A stretch of DNA of 6,157 nucleotides from Ramlibacter sp. (GCA_023701085.1 JAMPXR010000165.1:1-6157), one strand, 5' to 3'. Counted from the first letter of the stretch, positions 1-6,157 are shown. A program made the numbers and translations. Notes: a model not told the origin generated them from the letters alone.

Positions 1-317
1 GTCGCGCTGCTGCCTGCGGCATCGGGCTTGGCGCTGATGCGGGCATTGCCGGTGGCGTACGAGGTCCCGCCGGCGGACACCGGGGTCAGCGGCAGGTTGA
101 AGCCGGCGGCGAGTTGATGCGCCCACACGTTGACGCTGCCGTCGTTGACGGTATAGCGCGCGCCGCCCTGTCCCACGGCGCTGAAGCCGTCGCCGAAGGC
201 GACGATCCGCGCGGGTTGCAACTGCGACTCGATGGTGCCCGAGCCGCAGGCGGCGAGCAGCAGCGCGGAAGCGGCCGCCAGCGCCGGCAAGGCGCGGCGC
301 ATCCAGTGACATGCCAT
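1..317 (-). CDS. GDSL/SGNH-like lipoprotein, N-terminal part (3' end beyond window)
   Basis: A partial gene: 105 codons run open to the left edge. The start at 317 is chosen because GGAGAA lies at 322-327, with the GGAG core 6 nt upstream of the ATG; an in-frame ATG at 302 is possible. Residues 7-8 are Arg-Arg, followed by a hydrophobic stretch and the lipobox L21-A22-A23-C24. This indicates a signal-peptidase-II lipoprotein anchored in the cell envelope, probably the outer membrane. After the anchor, residues 37-50 read RIVAFGDGFSAVGQ, which aligns with block I (FGDS) of GDSL/SGNH hydrolases. The segment around 82-94, with GGTSYATGNARI, resembles the block II glycine region. The nucleophile position of FGDS is glycine (G44), so esterase activity is uncertain. 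The catalytic Asp/His block would lie outside the window. The lipoprotein call is firm; the hydrolase fold is inferred from these two blocks. Confidence 0.75.
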   Translation of the reverse strand, partial: MACHWMRRALPALAAASALLLAACGSGTIESQLQPARIVAFGDGFSAVGQGGARYTVNDGSVNVWAHQLAAGFNLPLTPVSAGGTSYATGNARISAKPDAAGSSA

Positions 318-394
318 GAAATTCTCCGATGGGAACTGGGGACGTAGTGTAACGAGGCCGCCGACCCGGCGAGCGAGGAATTCGTTCAAGCCTC
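318..394 (-). promoter_or_regulatory. sua5-lipoprotein gap with possible weak promoter
   Basis: This 77-bp gap lies between the sua5 stop and the lipoprotein start. On the minus strand it carries TACACT (346-351), which matches four of six bases of a sigma-70 -10 element, about 28 bp upstream of the start codon. No convincing -35 box is found at normal spacing. The ribosome binding site is GGAGAA at 322-327. No T-tailed hairpin terminator is visible after sua5, so read-through from the purEK-sua5 transcript is also possible. Confidence 0.25.
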
Positions 395-1390
395 TCAGTC
401 CGCGGCCGCCCGTTGCAGCCGGTCGCGCACCCCTTCCCACTGCGGCCCCTCGGGCGGCGTTTCCACCCAGATCAGGCGCACGCCCTGCGCATCGAATTCG
501 CGCAGCACGGCGAACAGCTGGCGCGCGGTTTCGGCGGCATCGTCGGGCATGCGCCGGCGCAGCACCCGGTCCGAGGGCGTGCGCAGGATGACGCGCGAGT
601 AGATCGCGATGCCCGCGGCGTCGGGCCCGAGCACGTCCAGCGCGGTCTGCAGCGCCTGCGCATCCATCAGCCGAACGCGCGCGTTGGGCGCGTAGTGCGA
701 GGCCAGCGTGCCGGAGGCGCGCGGTGCCTGCTGCGGCAGGTCCTGCGGCGAACGCAGCGGCTGGCCGCACGCCGCCTCGACCTGCTCGCGGGTGAGCACG
801 CCCGGGCGCAGCAGCACGGGCACGCCGCGCGTGCAGTCGACAATGGTGGATTCGATGCCGACCCCGCACGCGCCGCCGTCGAGTACCGGCACAGCGTCGC
901 CGAACTCGGCGCGCACGTGGGCGGCCGTGGTCGGACTGATACGGCCGAACTTGTTGGCGCTGGGCCCGGCCAGGCCGGGCACCGGCGGGCTGGCGCCGGC
1001 GCAGGCCCGCAGCAGCGCATGCGCCACCGGATGCGCCGGGCAGCGCAGGCCGATCGAAGCCTGCCCGCCCGCCGCCGCCGCCGCCACGCCGTCGCGCCGC
1101 GGCAGGATGAGGGTCAGCGGTCCCGGCCAGAACGCCTGCATGAGCTTGTGCGCGAACGCCGGCACCATGGAGGCGAACGCGGGCACCGCCGAGCGGTCGG
1201 CCACGTGCACGATCAGCGGATGGTCGCTGGGCCGCCCCTTGGCGGCGAAGATCCTGGCCACCGCCGCGTCGTTGGAGGCATCGGCGCCCAGTCCGTAGAC
1301 CGTCTCGGTCGGGAACGCCACCAGCTCACCGGCGGCCAATGCCCGGGCGGCCTGCTCGATGGCCGAAGGAGAAGCTCCGTCCAGGATCAT
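395..1390 (-). CDS. sua5: L-threonylcarbamoyladenylate synthase, long Sua5 form
   Basis: The enzyme makes threonylcarbamoyl-AMP from threonine, bicarbonate and ATP in the cytoplasm. The TsaB/D/E proteins transfer that group to A37 of ANN-decoding tRNAs to form t6A. The 331 residues match the long two-domain Sua5 type rather than the shorter TsaC. The YrdC domain shows FPTETVYGLGADA (26-38), KGRPSDHPL (51-59), PGPLTLILP (89-97), GLRCPAHP (114-121), the Ser-Ala-Asn motif (144-146) and GIESTIVD (179-186). The linker ASGTLASHYAP (226-236) leads into the Sua5 C-terminal domain, roughly 240-325. An alanine run (103-107) fills a usually variable loop. The start lies 15 nt after the purK stop, with only a weak GAGG/GGCGGG ribosome site, so translation may be coupled to purK. 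It is the third gene of a purE-purK-sua5 operon; its function is not tied to purines, so the linkage is positional. Confidence 0.93.
   Translation of the reverse strand: MILDGASPSAIEQAARALAAGELVAFPTETVYGLGADASNDAAVARIFAAKGRPSDHPLIVHVADRSAVPAFASMVPAFAHKLMQAFWPGPLTLILPRRDGVAAAAAGGQASIGLRCPAHPVAHALLRACAGASPPVPGLAGPSANKFGRISPTTAAHVRAEFGDAVPVLDGGACGVGIESTIVDCTRGVPVLLRPGVLTREQVEAACGQPLRSPQDLPQQAPRASGTLASHYAPNARVRLMDAQALQTALDVLGPDAAGIAIYSRVILRTPSDRVLRRRMPDDAAETARQLFAVLREFDAQGVRLIWVETPPEGPQWEGVRDRLQRAAAD
1071..1085. repeat. (GCC)5 trinucleotide run inside sua5
   Basis: Five perfect GCC units on the plus strand read as five GCG alanine codons (residues 103-107) in the minus-strand sua5 frame, immediately followed by Gly-Gly. 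Length changes in whole triplets would keep the reading frame. The run lies in a loop between two conserved strands, so variation there is likely tolerated. Confidence 0.7.
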
Positions 1391-1405
1391 GCGTCCAGGC
1401 CCGCC

Positions 1406-2563
1406 TCAGAACGGCCCCATGCCCAGCAGCTCGGCCGCCTTCAGGGCGGTGGCCCGCACCGTGTCCACCGAGGGGCCGGTGATCGTCAGGTGCCCCATCT
1501 TGCGTCCGCGGCGCGCGCTGAGCTTGCCGTACAGATGCAGGTGCGCGCCGGGCAAGGCCAGCACCCGGTCCCAGGCGGGCGCGCGCTCGGCGTCGCCTTG
1601 CGCGAACCAGAGATCCCCCAGCAGGTTGAGCATGATGGCCGGACTGTGCTGGCGCGGCATGACCAGGGGCAGGCCCGCCAGTGCGCGCACCTGCAGTTCG
1701 AACTGGGAGATGTCGCAGGCGTCCACGCTGTAGTGGCCGCTGTTGTGCGGCCGCGGCGCCATCTCGTTGACCACCAGCGAGCCGTCGGCCAGCACGAAGA
1801 ATTCGATGCACAGCACGCCGACATAGTCCAGGCCTTCCGCGATCGCCTTCGCGGCGGCGATCGCATGGCGGGACTGGGCCGCCGGCAGGCTCTCCGGATA
1901 GATCTCGCTGACGGCCAGGATGCCGCCGCGGTGCCGGTTGAGCTGCGCCGGCAGGTGCACCATCTGCCCGTCGCGGCCGCGGGCAACCAGGACCGAGCAT
2001 TCGGCCGCCAGCGGCAGCAGTTTTTCCAGCACGCAGGGCACGCGCCCGAGCTCGTCCCATGCGGCCTGCAGCTCCTGGCGGTTCTTCACCCGCTGCTGGC
2101 CCTTGCCGTCATAGCCGAGCCGCGCGGTTTTCAGCACGCCGGGCAGCAGCTGCTCACCCACCGCCGCCAGATGCTGCGCTGTTTCGACCAGCGCATAGGG
2201 CGCGCACGGCACGCCGCAGCGCGTGAAATGGGCCTTCTCGCGGCCGCGGTCCTGCGCGATGGCCACCGCCGCAGCCCCGGGAGCGACCGGCCTGTGCGCA
2301 CCCAGCGTCACCAGCGCCGGGGCCGGCACGTTCTCGAACTCCGTGGTGATGGCGGCGCTGCGCTGCATCAGCTGCGCGAGTCCCTGCTCGTCGAGGTACG
2401 GGGTCTGGATGTGGTAGTGGCTCACCCAACCCGCCGGGCTGGCCGGGTCGGGATCGAGCACCGCGGTGAAGTAGCCCAGACGCTGGGCGGCGTGGACGAA
2501 CATGCGTCCGAGCTGGCCCCCGCCCATCACGCCGAGCGTGGCGCCCGGCAGGATGACGGTCAT
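1406..2563 (-). CDS. purK: N5-carboxyaminoimidazole ribonucleotide synthase
   Basis: PurK uses ATP and bicarbonate to convert aminoimidazole ribonucleotide to N5-CAIR, the substrate of PurE, in de novo purine synthesis. The 385-residue protein has the ATP-grasp architecture of the family. It shows a glycine-rich N-terminal loop [11 protein letters not shown] (11-21), TTEFENVP (73-80), the ATP-binding segment [12 protein letters not shown] (145-156), EKLLP (180-184) in the central domain, and [12 protein letters not shown] (266-277) near the metal and nucleotide site. The C-terminal part (about 305-385) matches the usual PurK tail. It is slightly longer than the E. coli enzyme. The start ATG overlaps the purE stop by 4 nt (ATGA). 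GGGAG at 2573-2577 lies 9 nt upstream, inside purE, which indicates translational coupling and balanced output of two enzymes that share an unstable intermediate. Confidence 0.97.
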   Translation of the reverse strand: MTVILPGATLGVMGGGQLGRMFVHAAQRLGYFTAVLDPDPASPAGWVSHYHIQTPYLDEQGLAQLMQRSAAITTEFENVPAPALVTLGAHRPVAPGAAAVAIAQDRGREKAHFTRCGVPCAPYALVETAQHLAAVGEQLLPGVLKTARLGYDGKGQQRVKNRQELQAAWDELGRVPCVLEKLLPLAAECSVLVARGRDGQMVHLPAQLNRHRGGILAVSEIYPESLPAAQSRHAIAAAKAIAEGLDYVGVLCIEFFVLADGSLVVNEMAPRPHNSGHYSVDACDISQFELQVRALAGLPLVMPRQHSPAIMLNLLGDLWFAQGDAERAPAWDRVLALPGAHLHLYGKLSARRGRKMGHLTITGPSVDTVRATALKAAELLGMGPF

Positions 2564-3081
2564 GGCCGCCGGCTCCCGTCCGGACCGGGGGGCGGCGGGG
2601 GCAGCGTCATGCCGCGTGCCGCCTCGGTCTGGCGCGCCCGGAACGCGTCGAGCTTCGCGCGCAGGGCGGCGTCCTCGTTCGCCAGCATCGCCACCGCGAA
2701 CAGCGCCGCGTTCGCCGCCCCGGCGCTGCCGATGGCGAAGGTGGCCACCGGAATGCCCTTGGGCATCTGCACGATGCTGTGCAGCGAATCGACGCCCTGC
2801 AGGTGCTTGCCCGGCACCGGCACACCCAGCACCGGCACCGTGGTCTTGGCCGCCAGCATGCCCGGCAGATGGGCGGCGCCACCGGCGCCGGCGATGATGG
2901 CCTTCAAGCCGCGCTGCGCCGCGCCTTGCGCATAGGCGAACATGTCGTCGGGCATGCGGTGGGCCGATAACACGCGGGCTTCGTGCGCGATGCCGAATTC
3001 CTGGAGAATCGCAACTGCATGCTGCAGGGTGTCCCAGTCGCTGCTGGAGCCCATCACCACGCCGATCTGCACCGAACTCAT
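2560..3081 (-). CDS. purE: N5-carboxyaminoimidazole ribonucleotide mutase (class I PurE)
   Basis: PurE moves the carboxyl group of N5-CAIR to carbon 4, giving CAIR, which PurC uses next. The 173-residue protein shows the class I hallmarks: MGSSSDW (10-16) for phosphate and substrate binding, SAHRMPD (39-45) with the catalytic histidine at 41, and [12 protein letters not shown] (64-75). The [20 protein letters not shown] stretch then follows and gives way to the C-terminal helices. The presence of purK next door fits the bacterial N5-CAIR mutase type rather than the class II AIR carboxylase. The C-terminus carries a proline-rich, probably disordered tail (five prolines in a row near 161-165). 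A strong AGGAGG at 3086-3091, 4 nt upstream of the ATG, fixes the start. This is the first gene of the purE-purK-sua5 operon, with its own upstream region shared with divergent cnoX. Confidence 0.97.
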   Translation of the reverse strand: MSSVQIGVVMGSSSDWDTLQHAVAILQEFGIAHEARVLSAHRMPDDMFAYAQGAAQRGLKAIIAGAGGAAHLPGMLAAKTTVPVLGVPVPGKHLQGVDSLHSIVQMPKGIPVATFAIGSAGAANAALFAVAMLANEDAALRAKLDAFRARQTEAARGMTLPPPPPGPDGSRRP

Positions 3082-3207
3082 GGCGCCTCCTGCCCGGCCG
3101 ACTCGACCGTGGCGGGCCCCTTGGGGGAGCGGAAACGGATGCGCGCGCGGGGATTCATGGGATTTTCGAAAACTTGAATTTTAAGGTTCTAACCAAAGCT
3201 GCCTCAT
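3082..3207. promoter_or_regulatory. Divergent purE / cnoX intergenic region
   Basis: This 126-bp region should hold the promoters of both purE (minus) and cnoX (plus), because the genes start back to back. The part nearest cnoX (about 3154-3200) is conspicuously AT-rich within GC-rich surroundings and includes a perfect 10-bp palindrome, TTTTCGAAAA, at 3163-3172. I could not assign a good -35/-10 pair on either strand. TTGAAT (3174-3179) and TTCTAA (3187-3192) on the plus strand are only weak box-like candidates. The purE side ends in a strong Shine-Dalgarno (3086-3091); the cnoX side has none. Confidence 0.4.
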
Positions 3208-4110
3208 ATGATGGACGTCACCCTGGAAAACTTCGAGTCCGAGGTCATCGCCGCCTCGATGTCGCAACCGGTGCTGGTGGACTTCTGGGCGCCCTGGTGC
3301 GGGCCCTGCAAGGTCATCGGGCCGATCCTGGAAAAGCTGGAGGCCGAGTACGACGGCCGCTTCAAGCTGGTCAAGATCGATTCCGACCAGGAGCAGCAAC
3401 TGGCGGGCGCCTTCGGCATCCGCAGCATCCCCACCTGCATCCTGCTGATGAACGGGCAGCCGGTCGATGGCTTCATGGGGGCGCTGCCGGAAGGCAAGGT
3501 CCGTGAGTTCCTGGACAAGCACGTGCCGCCGGCCGCGCCTCAGACCGAGGAGGAAGCCGTCGACGAGCAGGACGCGGACGACGCCGATCCGATGGCGCGG
3601 CTGGAAAAGCTCCAGCACGCGGTGGCCACGGACCCCGCCAACGAGGATAGCCGCTTCGAATACGTCAAGGCGCTGCTGCTGGCCGGCCGCGCCGACGATG
3701 CCAAGGCGGCCTTCGCGCCGGTCGCCGACAAGGCCGCCGCCGTGCGGCGCCTCGACTCCCTGCAAAGGCTGATCGCCGCGATCGATTTCGCGCAGTCGGA
3801 GCCCAATATCTCGATGCGGCCCGCCGACTTCGACGCGCGCATTGCCGCGAACAAGCGCGACTTCGAGGCCCGGTTCGGCAAGGCGCGGCTGCTGATGGCG
3901 GGGCAGCGCTGGACCGAGGCGATGGACGAGCTGCTGGAAATCCTGATGCGCGACAAGGCCTGGAGCGACGAACTCGCGCGCAAGACCTATGTCGCGATCC
4001 TCGACCTCATCGAGCCGCCCAAACCCAAAGTGGCCGAGGGCCAGATTCCGCCGGACGACCCGACGGTGGCGACCTATCGCCGGCGGCTGTCGAGCGTGGT
4101 GTTGAGCTGA
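3208..4110 (+). CDS. cnoX: Thioredoxin-TPR fusion, CnoX/YbbN-family chaperedoxin
   Basis: CnoX-type proteins combine a holdase function with thioredoxin-fold redox protection and, in E. coli, cooperate with GroEL and DnaK. The 300-residue protein has a thioredoxin domain (about 3-108) with WAPWCGPCK (27-35; cysteines 31 and 34) and the cis-proline loop SIPT (73-76). An acidic Glu/Asp-rich linker follows (about 112-128). An alpha-helical TPR-like region (about 130-300) ends in YRRRLSSVVLS, matching the CnoX C-terminal pattern. Unlike E. coli CnoX, which has an SxxC site, this one keeps both cysteines, so oxidoreductase activity is plausible, as described for Caulobacter CnoX. ATG codons at 3208 and 3211 are both possible starts; an in-frame stop at 3190 excludes a longer form, and no Shine-Dalgarno is visible. 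The gene is the only plus-strand gene here, divergent from purE and convergent with the membrane-protein gene 20 nt downstream. Many databases would call it simply thioredoxin. Confidence 0.9.
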   Translation: MMDVTLENFESEVIAASMSQPVLVDFWAPWCGPCKVIGPILEKLEAEYDGRFKLVKIDSDQEQQLAGAFGIRSIPTCILLMNGQPVDGFMGALPEGKVREFLDKHVPPAAPQTEEEAVDEQDADDADPMARLEKLQHAVATDPANEDSRFEYVKALLLAGRADDAKAAFAPVADKAAAVRRLDSLQRLIAAIDFAQSEPNISMRPADFDARIAANKRDFEARFGKARLLMAGQRWTEAMDELLEILMRDKAWSDELARKTYVAILDLIEPPKPKVAEGQIPPDDPTVATYRRRLSSVVLS

Positions 4111-4130
4111 GGGACAGTGCCGAACGGTCC

Positions 4131-4610
4131 TCAGGCGGGCAAGGCAGAACGACCGAACCGGTTCTCCCGCCACAGCCTGGCCAGGCAGTACGCGGCGTAA
4201 ACCGCCAGCACAAATTGCCCCACTCCCGTGGCCTCGTACAGCAAGTCGTCCGGCACACCGCACAGCTCGGGCGGACACAGGCGCTCGAAGGTGGCGGGCG
4301 AAGCGCCGCCGTAGAACACGAGGAGCTTGGCCAGATGGGTGTATCCGCCATCGAAAAAACCGATCCACGCGACCGGAACGGCCAGTGCGACGAGCATGTA
4401 CCCCCATAAGGAAGCGCGCCCGACGGACGCCCGTGGACGCCATCGGTAAATGCCATACAGCGCGATCATCACCAGGAGCATCGGCACGACGATGATGGCG
4501 ACATGCCGCCGCCACGGCGTGTCGTAAATGGCGGCCGCATAGAAATGGTGGACAACGGTCAGAACCAGGACGCCGGCCGACGCGAGCAGAGACTTGGTCG
4601 AGGTGTTCAT
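4131..4610 (-). CDS. Uncharacterised four-helix inner-membrane protein
   Basis: I do not recognise a named family. The start at 4610 (159 residues) is preferred because TGGAG at 4616-4620 sits 5 nt upstream and the protein begins directly with a membrane helix. An in-frame ATG at 4781 would add 57 residues of low-complexity, non-hydrophobic sequence. Predicted helices lie at about 8-28, 37-55, 67-86 and 127-146. The basic loop RWRPRASVGR (56-65) and the basic C-terminus suggest both termini are cytoplasmic. The longest loop (87-126) would be periplasmic. It carries GGYTHLAK (88-95), a cysteine pair C112/C117 in CPPELC, and the acidic PDDLLYEATG (120-129). The neighbouring histidines H21-H22 lie within helix 1. 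Base composition looks less GC-rich than the purine genes, by eye. It ends 20 nt from the convergent cnoX stop and is separated from purC by 189 bp, so it probably has its own promoter. Confidence 0.75.
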   Translation of the reverse strand: MNTSTKSLLASAGVLVLTVVHHFYAAAIYDTPWRRHVAIIVVPMLLVMIALYGIYRWRPRASVGRASLWGYMLVALAVPVAWIGFFDGGYTHLAKLLVFYGGASPATFERLCPPELCGVPDDLLYEATGVGQFVLAVYAAYCLARLWRENRFGRSALPA

Positions 4611-4799
4611 GCGCACTCCATTGGGGAGGTGCACCTTCACGCCAATCCAGGGTGCGAGCAATGACTGCTTGGTAAACCGCGTAACCACTCGTTGCGGGAT
4701 TTTCGCGGCGCGAGTGATCAGGTGGTGCGCGCCAGTTTGCGAATTTCCGGAGCTCGACGGCACGCCCTCAAGCGGCTCCAAATCACGCTGGGGCCGGAT
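4611..4799. other. Non-coding gap between purC and the membrane-protein gene
   Basis: This 189-bp stretch has no recognisable gene and is less GC-rich than purC. Its minus-strand reading frame stays open into the membrane-protein gene, but it lacks a Shine-Dalgarno at the upstream ATG and has no domain-like sequence. It contains a short inverted repeat, CACTCG (4686-4691) with CGAGTG (4711-4716), 19 bp apart, of unknown meaning. No T-tailed terminator is visible after purC, and no clear promoter was found for the membrane-protein gene. Confidence 0.4.
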
Positions 4800-5705
4800 T
4801 CAGGCCGTCAGCCGCTGCAGCGCCTCGCGGTACTTGGACGCGGTCTTCTCGATGACGTCCTGCGGCAGCCGCGGCGCCGGGGGCGTCTTGTCCCAGGGTT
4901 TGCCGTTGATGCGCACCTGCTCCAGCCAGTCGCGCACGAACTGCTTGTCGTAGCTGGGCGGGTTGGCGCCGCTGCGAAACGCCTCGTCGTAGCCTTCCAG
5001 CGGCCAGTAGCGCGACGAGTCGGGCGTGAGCACCTCGTCCATCAGCACCAGCGTGCCCGCCGCGTCGAGACCGAACTCGAACTTGGTGTCGGCGATGATC
5101 AGTCCCTTGCCCAGTGCGAACGCGGCCGCCTCGCGGTAGAGCGCGATGCTGACGTCGCGGATGCGCGCAGCAAGCGCGGGCCCGACCAGCGCCACCACGC
5201 GCTCGTAGCTGATGTTCTCGTCGTGTTCGCCGGCCTCGGCCTTGGCGGCGGGCGTGAAGATCGGCTCGGGCAGCTTGCCCGAATTCCTCAGCCCCGGCGG
5301 CAGCTTGACGCCGCAGACCGATTGCGACTCCTGGTATTCCTTCCAGCCGCTGCCCGCCAGGTAGCCGCGCACGACGGCCTCCACCGGAATCGGCTTGAGC
5401 CGCTTGACCAGCATGGACCGGTCCTTGACCTGGGGCACCTCGGCCGGCGTGACCACGCTCTCGGGCGCGTCGCCCGTCAGGTGGTTGGGGCACAGGTGCG
5501 CCAGCTTGCCGAACCAGAACAGCGCCATGCGGGTGAGGATCTCTCCCTTGCCCGGGATCGGCTCGCCCATGATCACGTCGAAGGCCGACAGCCGGTCGCT
5601 GGCGACCATCAGGATGCGGTCGTCGCCGACGGCGTAGTTGTCGCGCACCTTGCCGCGCGCCAGCAGCGGCAGGGTGGTGAGGGAGGAGGTGTGCAGGGCG
5701 GTCAT
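4800..5705 (-). CDS. purC: Phosphoribosylaminoimidazole-succinocarboxamide synthase
   Basis: PurC condenses CAIR with aspartate using ATP to give SAICAR, the step directly after PurE. The 301-residue protein is of the longer, yeast-like SAICAR synthetase type; the E. coli enzyme is nearer 240. Motifs in order are RGKVRDNY (17-24), the nucleotide-binding SDRLSAFDV (36-44), [14 protein letters not shown] (111-124), [19 protein letters not shown] (147-165), ADTKFEFG (205-212) and [14 protein letters not shown] (221-234). All key blocks are present; a cysteine I expect before VVRGY is alanine here (A110), which is probably neutral. The start must be near 5705 because GKVRD follows only 17 residues later, yet no Shine-Dalgarno is visible just upstream. 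The gene follows the aldolase gene by 89 nt across two hairpins, and the purE-purK pair lies beyond two intervening genes. Confidence 0.97.
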   Translation of the reverse strand: MTALHTSSLTTLPLLARGKVRDNYAVGDDRILMVASDRLSAFDVIMGEPIPGKGEILTRMALFWFGKLAHLCPNHLTGDAPESVVTPAEVPQVKDRSMLVKRLKPIPVEAVVRGYLAGSGWKEYQESQSVCGVKLPPGLRNSGKLPEPIFTPAAKAEAGEHDENISYERVVALVGPALAARIRDVSIALYREAAAFALGKGLIIADTKFEFGLDAAGTLVLMDEVLTPDSSRYWPLEGYDEAFRSGANPPSYDKQFVRDWLEQVRINGKPWDKTPPAPRLPQDVIEKTASKYREALQRLTA

Positions 5706-5725
5706 GGGCGGGGCGCAAAAGCGAA

Positions 5726-5753
5726 GGGGCCCGCCGTGAAACCGGCGGGCCCC
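5726..5753 (-). terminator. Terminator-like hairpin between aldolase gene and purC
   Basis: A perfect 11-bp, almost all G-C stem (5726-5736 with 5743-5753) encloses a 6-nt loop. On the minus strand it is followed by TTCGCTTTTG, a broken T-tract. It lies downstream of the aldolase stop, so it could act as an intrinsic terminator or partial attenuator before purC. The imperfect T-tract, and a purC ATG only 20 nt further on, leave its efficiency uncertain. On the plus strand no T-tract follows it. Confidence 0.65.
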
Positions 5754-5766
5754 GTGATTATCTCAA

Positions 5767-5786
5767 GGGCCGGCGGCCGCCGGCCC
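5767..5786. repeat. 20-bp perfect GC palindrome after the aldolase stop
   Basis: Positions 5767-5776 are the exact reverse complement of 5777-5786, with no spacer, and all 20 bases are G or C. It starts 8 nt past the aldolase stop codon in the minus direction. In RNA its middle bases would open into a small loop. Just before it on the minus strand, GGCC-TTCG-GGGCC could form a competing hairpin with a UUCG loop. It may protect the 3' end of the aldolase mRNA or add to the terminator that follows. Confidence 0.6.
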
Positions 5787-5794
5787 CGAAGGCC

Positions 5795-6157
5795 TCAGTT
5801 GACGACCTGCGCCAGCTCGCCCTGGGCGTACTTGGCCGCGACCACCTGCAACGGCGCGCCCTTGATCTTGGCGGCCTGGCCTTCGCAGCCGAACTGGATG
5901 TAGCGCTGCTTGCAGATCTGCCTGGCGGCTTCGCGGGCCGGCTTCATCCAGTCGCGCATGTCGAACTTCTCCGGGTTCTCCGCCATGAACTTGCGCACCG
6001 CCCCCGTCATCGCGAGGCGGATGTCGGTGTCGATGTTGATCTTGCGCACGCCGAACTTGATCGCGTGCTGGATCTCCTCGACCGGCACGCCGTAGGTTTC
6101 CTTCATGTTGCCGCCGTACTGGCGGATGATCGCCAGCAGCTCCTGCGGCACGCTGGA
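5795..6157 (-). CDS. fba: Class II fructose-1,6-bisphosphate aldolase, C-terminal part
   Basis: The zinc-dependent class II aldolase reversibly splits fructose-1,6-bisphosphate into dihydroxyacetone phosphate and glyceraldehyde-3-phosphate in glycolysis, gluconeogenesis and, in some relatives, the Calvin cycle. Only the last 120 residues are in the window; the 5' part runs off the right edge and the frame is open to base 6157. Visible family signatures are SSVPQELL at the edge, YGVPVEEIQ, and [16 protein letters not shown], where the NIDTD segment binds substrate phosphate. The tail has [16 protein letters not shown], the conserved FGCEGQA and the final [14 protein letters not shown]. These match the Calvin-cycle-subtype class II aldolases of betaproteobacteria. 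The gene precedes purC on the same strand; the two hairpins between them probably separate or modulate their expression. Confidence 0.95.
   Translation of the reverse strand, partial: SSVPQELLAIIRQYGGNMKETYGVPVEEIQHAIKFGVRKINIDTDIRLAMTGAVRKFMAENPEKFDMRDWMKPAREAARQICKQRYIQFGCEGQAAKIKGAPLQVVAAKYAQGELAQVVN

Noticed and set aside
359..372. Small GCC/GGC hairpin after sua5 as a terminator
   Set aside because: The stem is about 4 bp and no T-tract follows it on the minus strand.
413..2935. An 840-codon plus-strand open frame running opposite sua5, purK and part of purE
   Set aside because: The translation is rich in Arg, His, Gln and Gly with no domain. It is the antisense shadow of high-GC genes whose identities are certain.
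4111..4130. A possible bidirectional terminator between the convergent cnoX and membrane-protein stops
   Set aside because: Only a 4-bp GGAC/GTCC inverted repeat is present, with no T-tract on either side.
3181..4515. A 444-codon minus-strand open frame across cnoX and the membrane-protein gene
   Set aside because: It overlaps two better-supported genes, crosses their boundary in a different frame, and has shadow-like composition.
4686..4716. CACTCG/CGAGTG inverted repeat as an attachment site or operator
   Set aside because: The arms are only 6 bp and there is no integrase, tRNA gene or direct repeat nearby, so it is indistinguishable from chance.
4611..4781. A 57-residue N-terminal extension of the membrane protein, starting at 4781
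   Set aside because: There is no Shine-Dalgarno at 4781, the sequence does not look like a domain or signal, and a well-spaced TGGAG favours the start at 4610.
4692..5903. A 403-codon plus-strand open frame opposite purC
   Set aside because: purC is unambiguous on the minus strand, and this frame has no recognisable domain or ribosome site.

Overview
The window is GC-rich chromosomal DNA. Its protein sequences and gene content (class II aldolase, purC, purE-purK, long-form Sua5) suggest a betaproteobacterium of the order Burkholderiales, plausibly Alcaligenaceae such as Bordetella or Achromobacter. That placement comes from recognising protein families and gene order, not from a search. No mobile element, CRISPR array, rRNA or tRNA gene was seen.

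Layout, right to left, because most genes are on the minus strand. The 3' end of a class II fructose-1,6-bisphosphate aldolase gene (5795-6157, truncated by the window edge) is followed by two GC-rich hairpins and then purC (4800-5705). A 189-bp non-coding gap leads to an uncharacterised four-helix membrane protein (4131-4610, minus). Convergent to it is a plus-strand thioredoxin-TPR fusion of the CnoX/YbbN family (3208-4110). A 126-bp divergent intergenic region then separates cnoX from the minus-strand run purE (2560-3081), purK (1406-2563) and sua5 (395-1390). After a 77-bp gap comes the start of a lipoprotein resembling the GDSL/SGNH family (1-317), cut by the left edge.

Functional picture: PurK and PurE convert aminoimidazole ribonucleotide to its 4-carboxylated form (CAIR). 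PurC then couples CAIR to aspartate, so three consecutive steps of purine synthesis are encoded here. Sua5 makes the threonylcarbamoyl-AMP used for tRNA t6A37 modification. CnoX proteins protect clients from aggregation and oxidation. The cnoX and membrane-protein genes sit between purC and purEK, which are contiguous in some related genomes as far as I recall.

Overall this is mostly a housekeeping region. I found no convincing new multi-gene system. The points most worth a second look are the loss of the GDSL nucleophile serine in the lipoprotein, the uncharacterised membrane protein, the paired hairpins before purC, and the two-gene interruption of the purine cluster.
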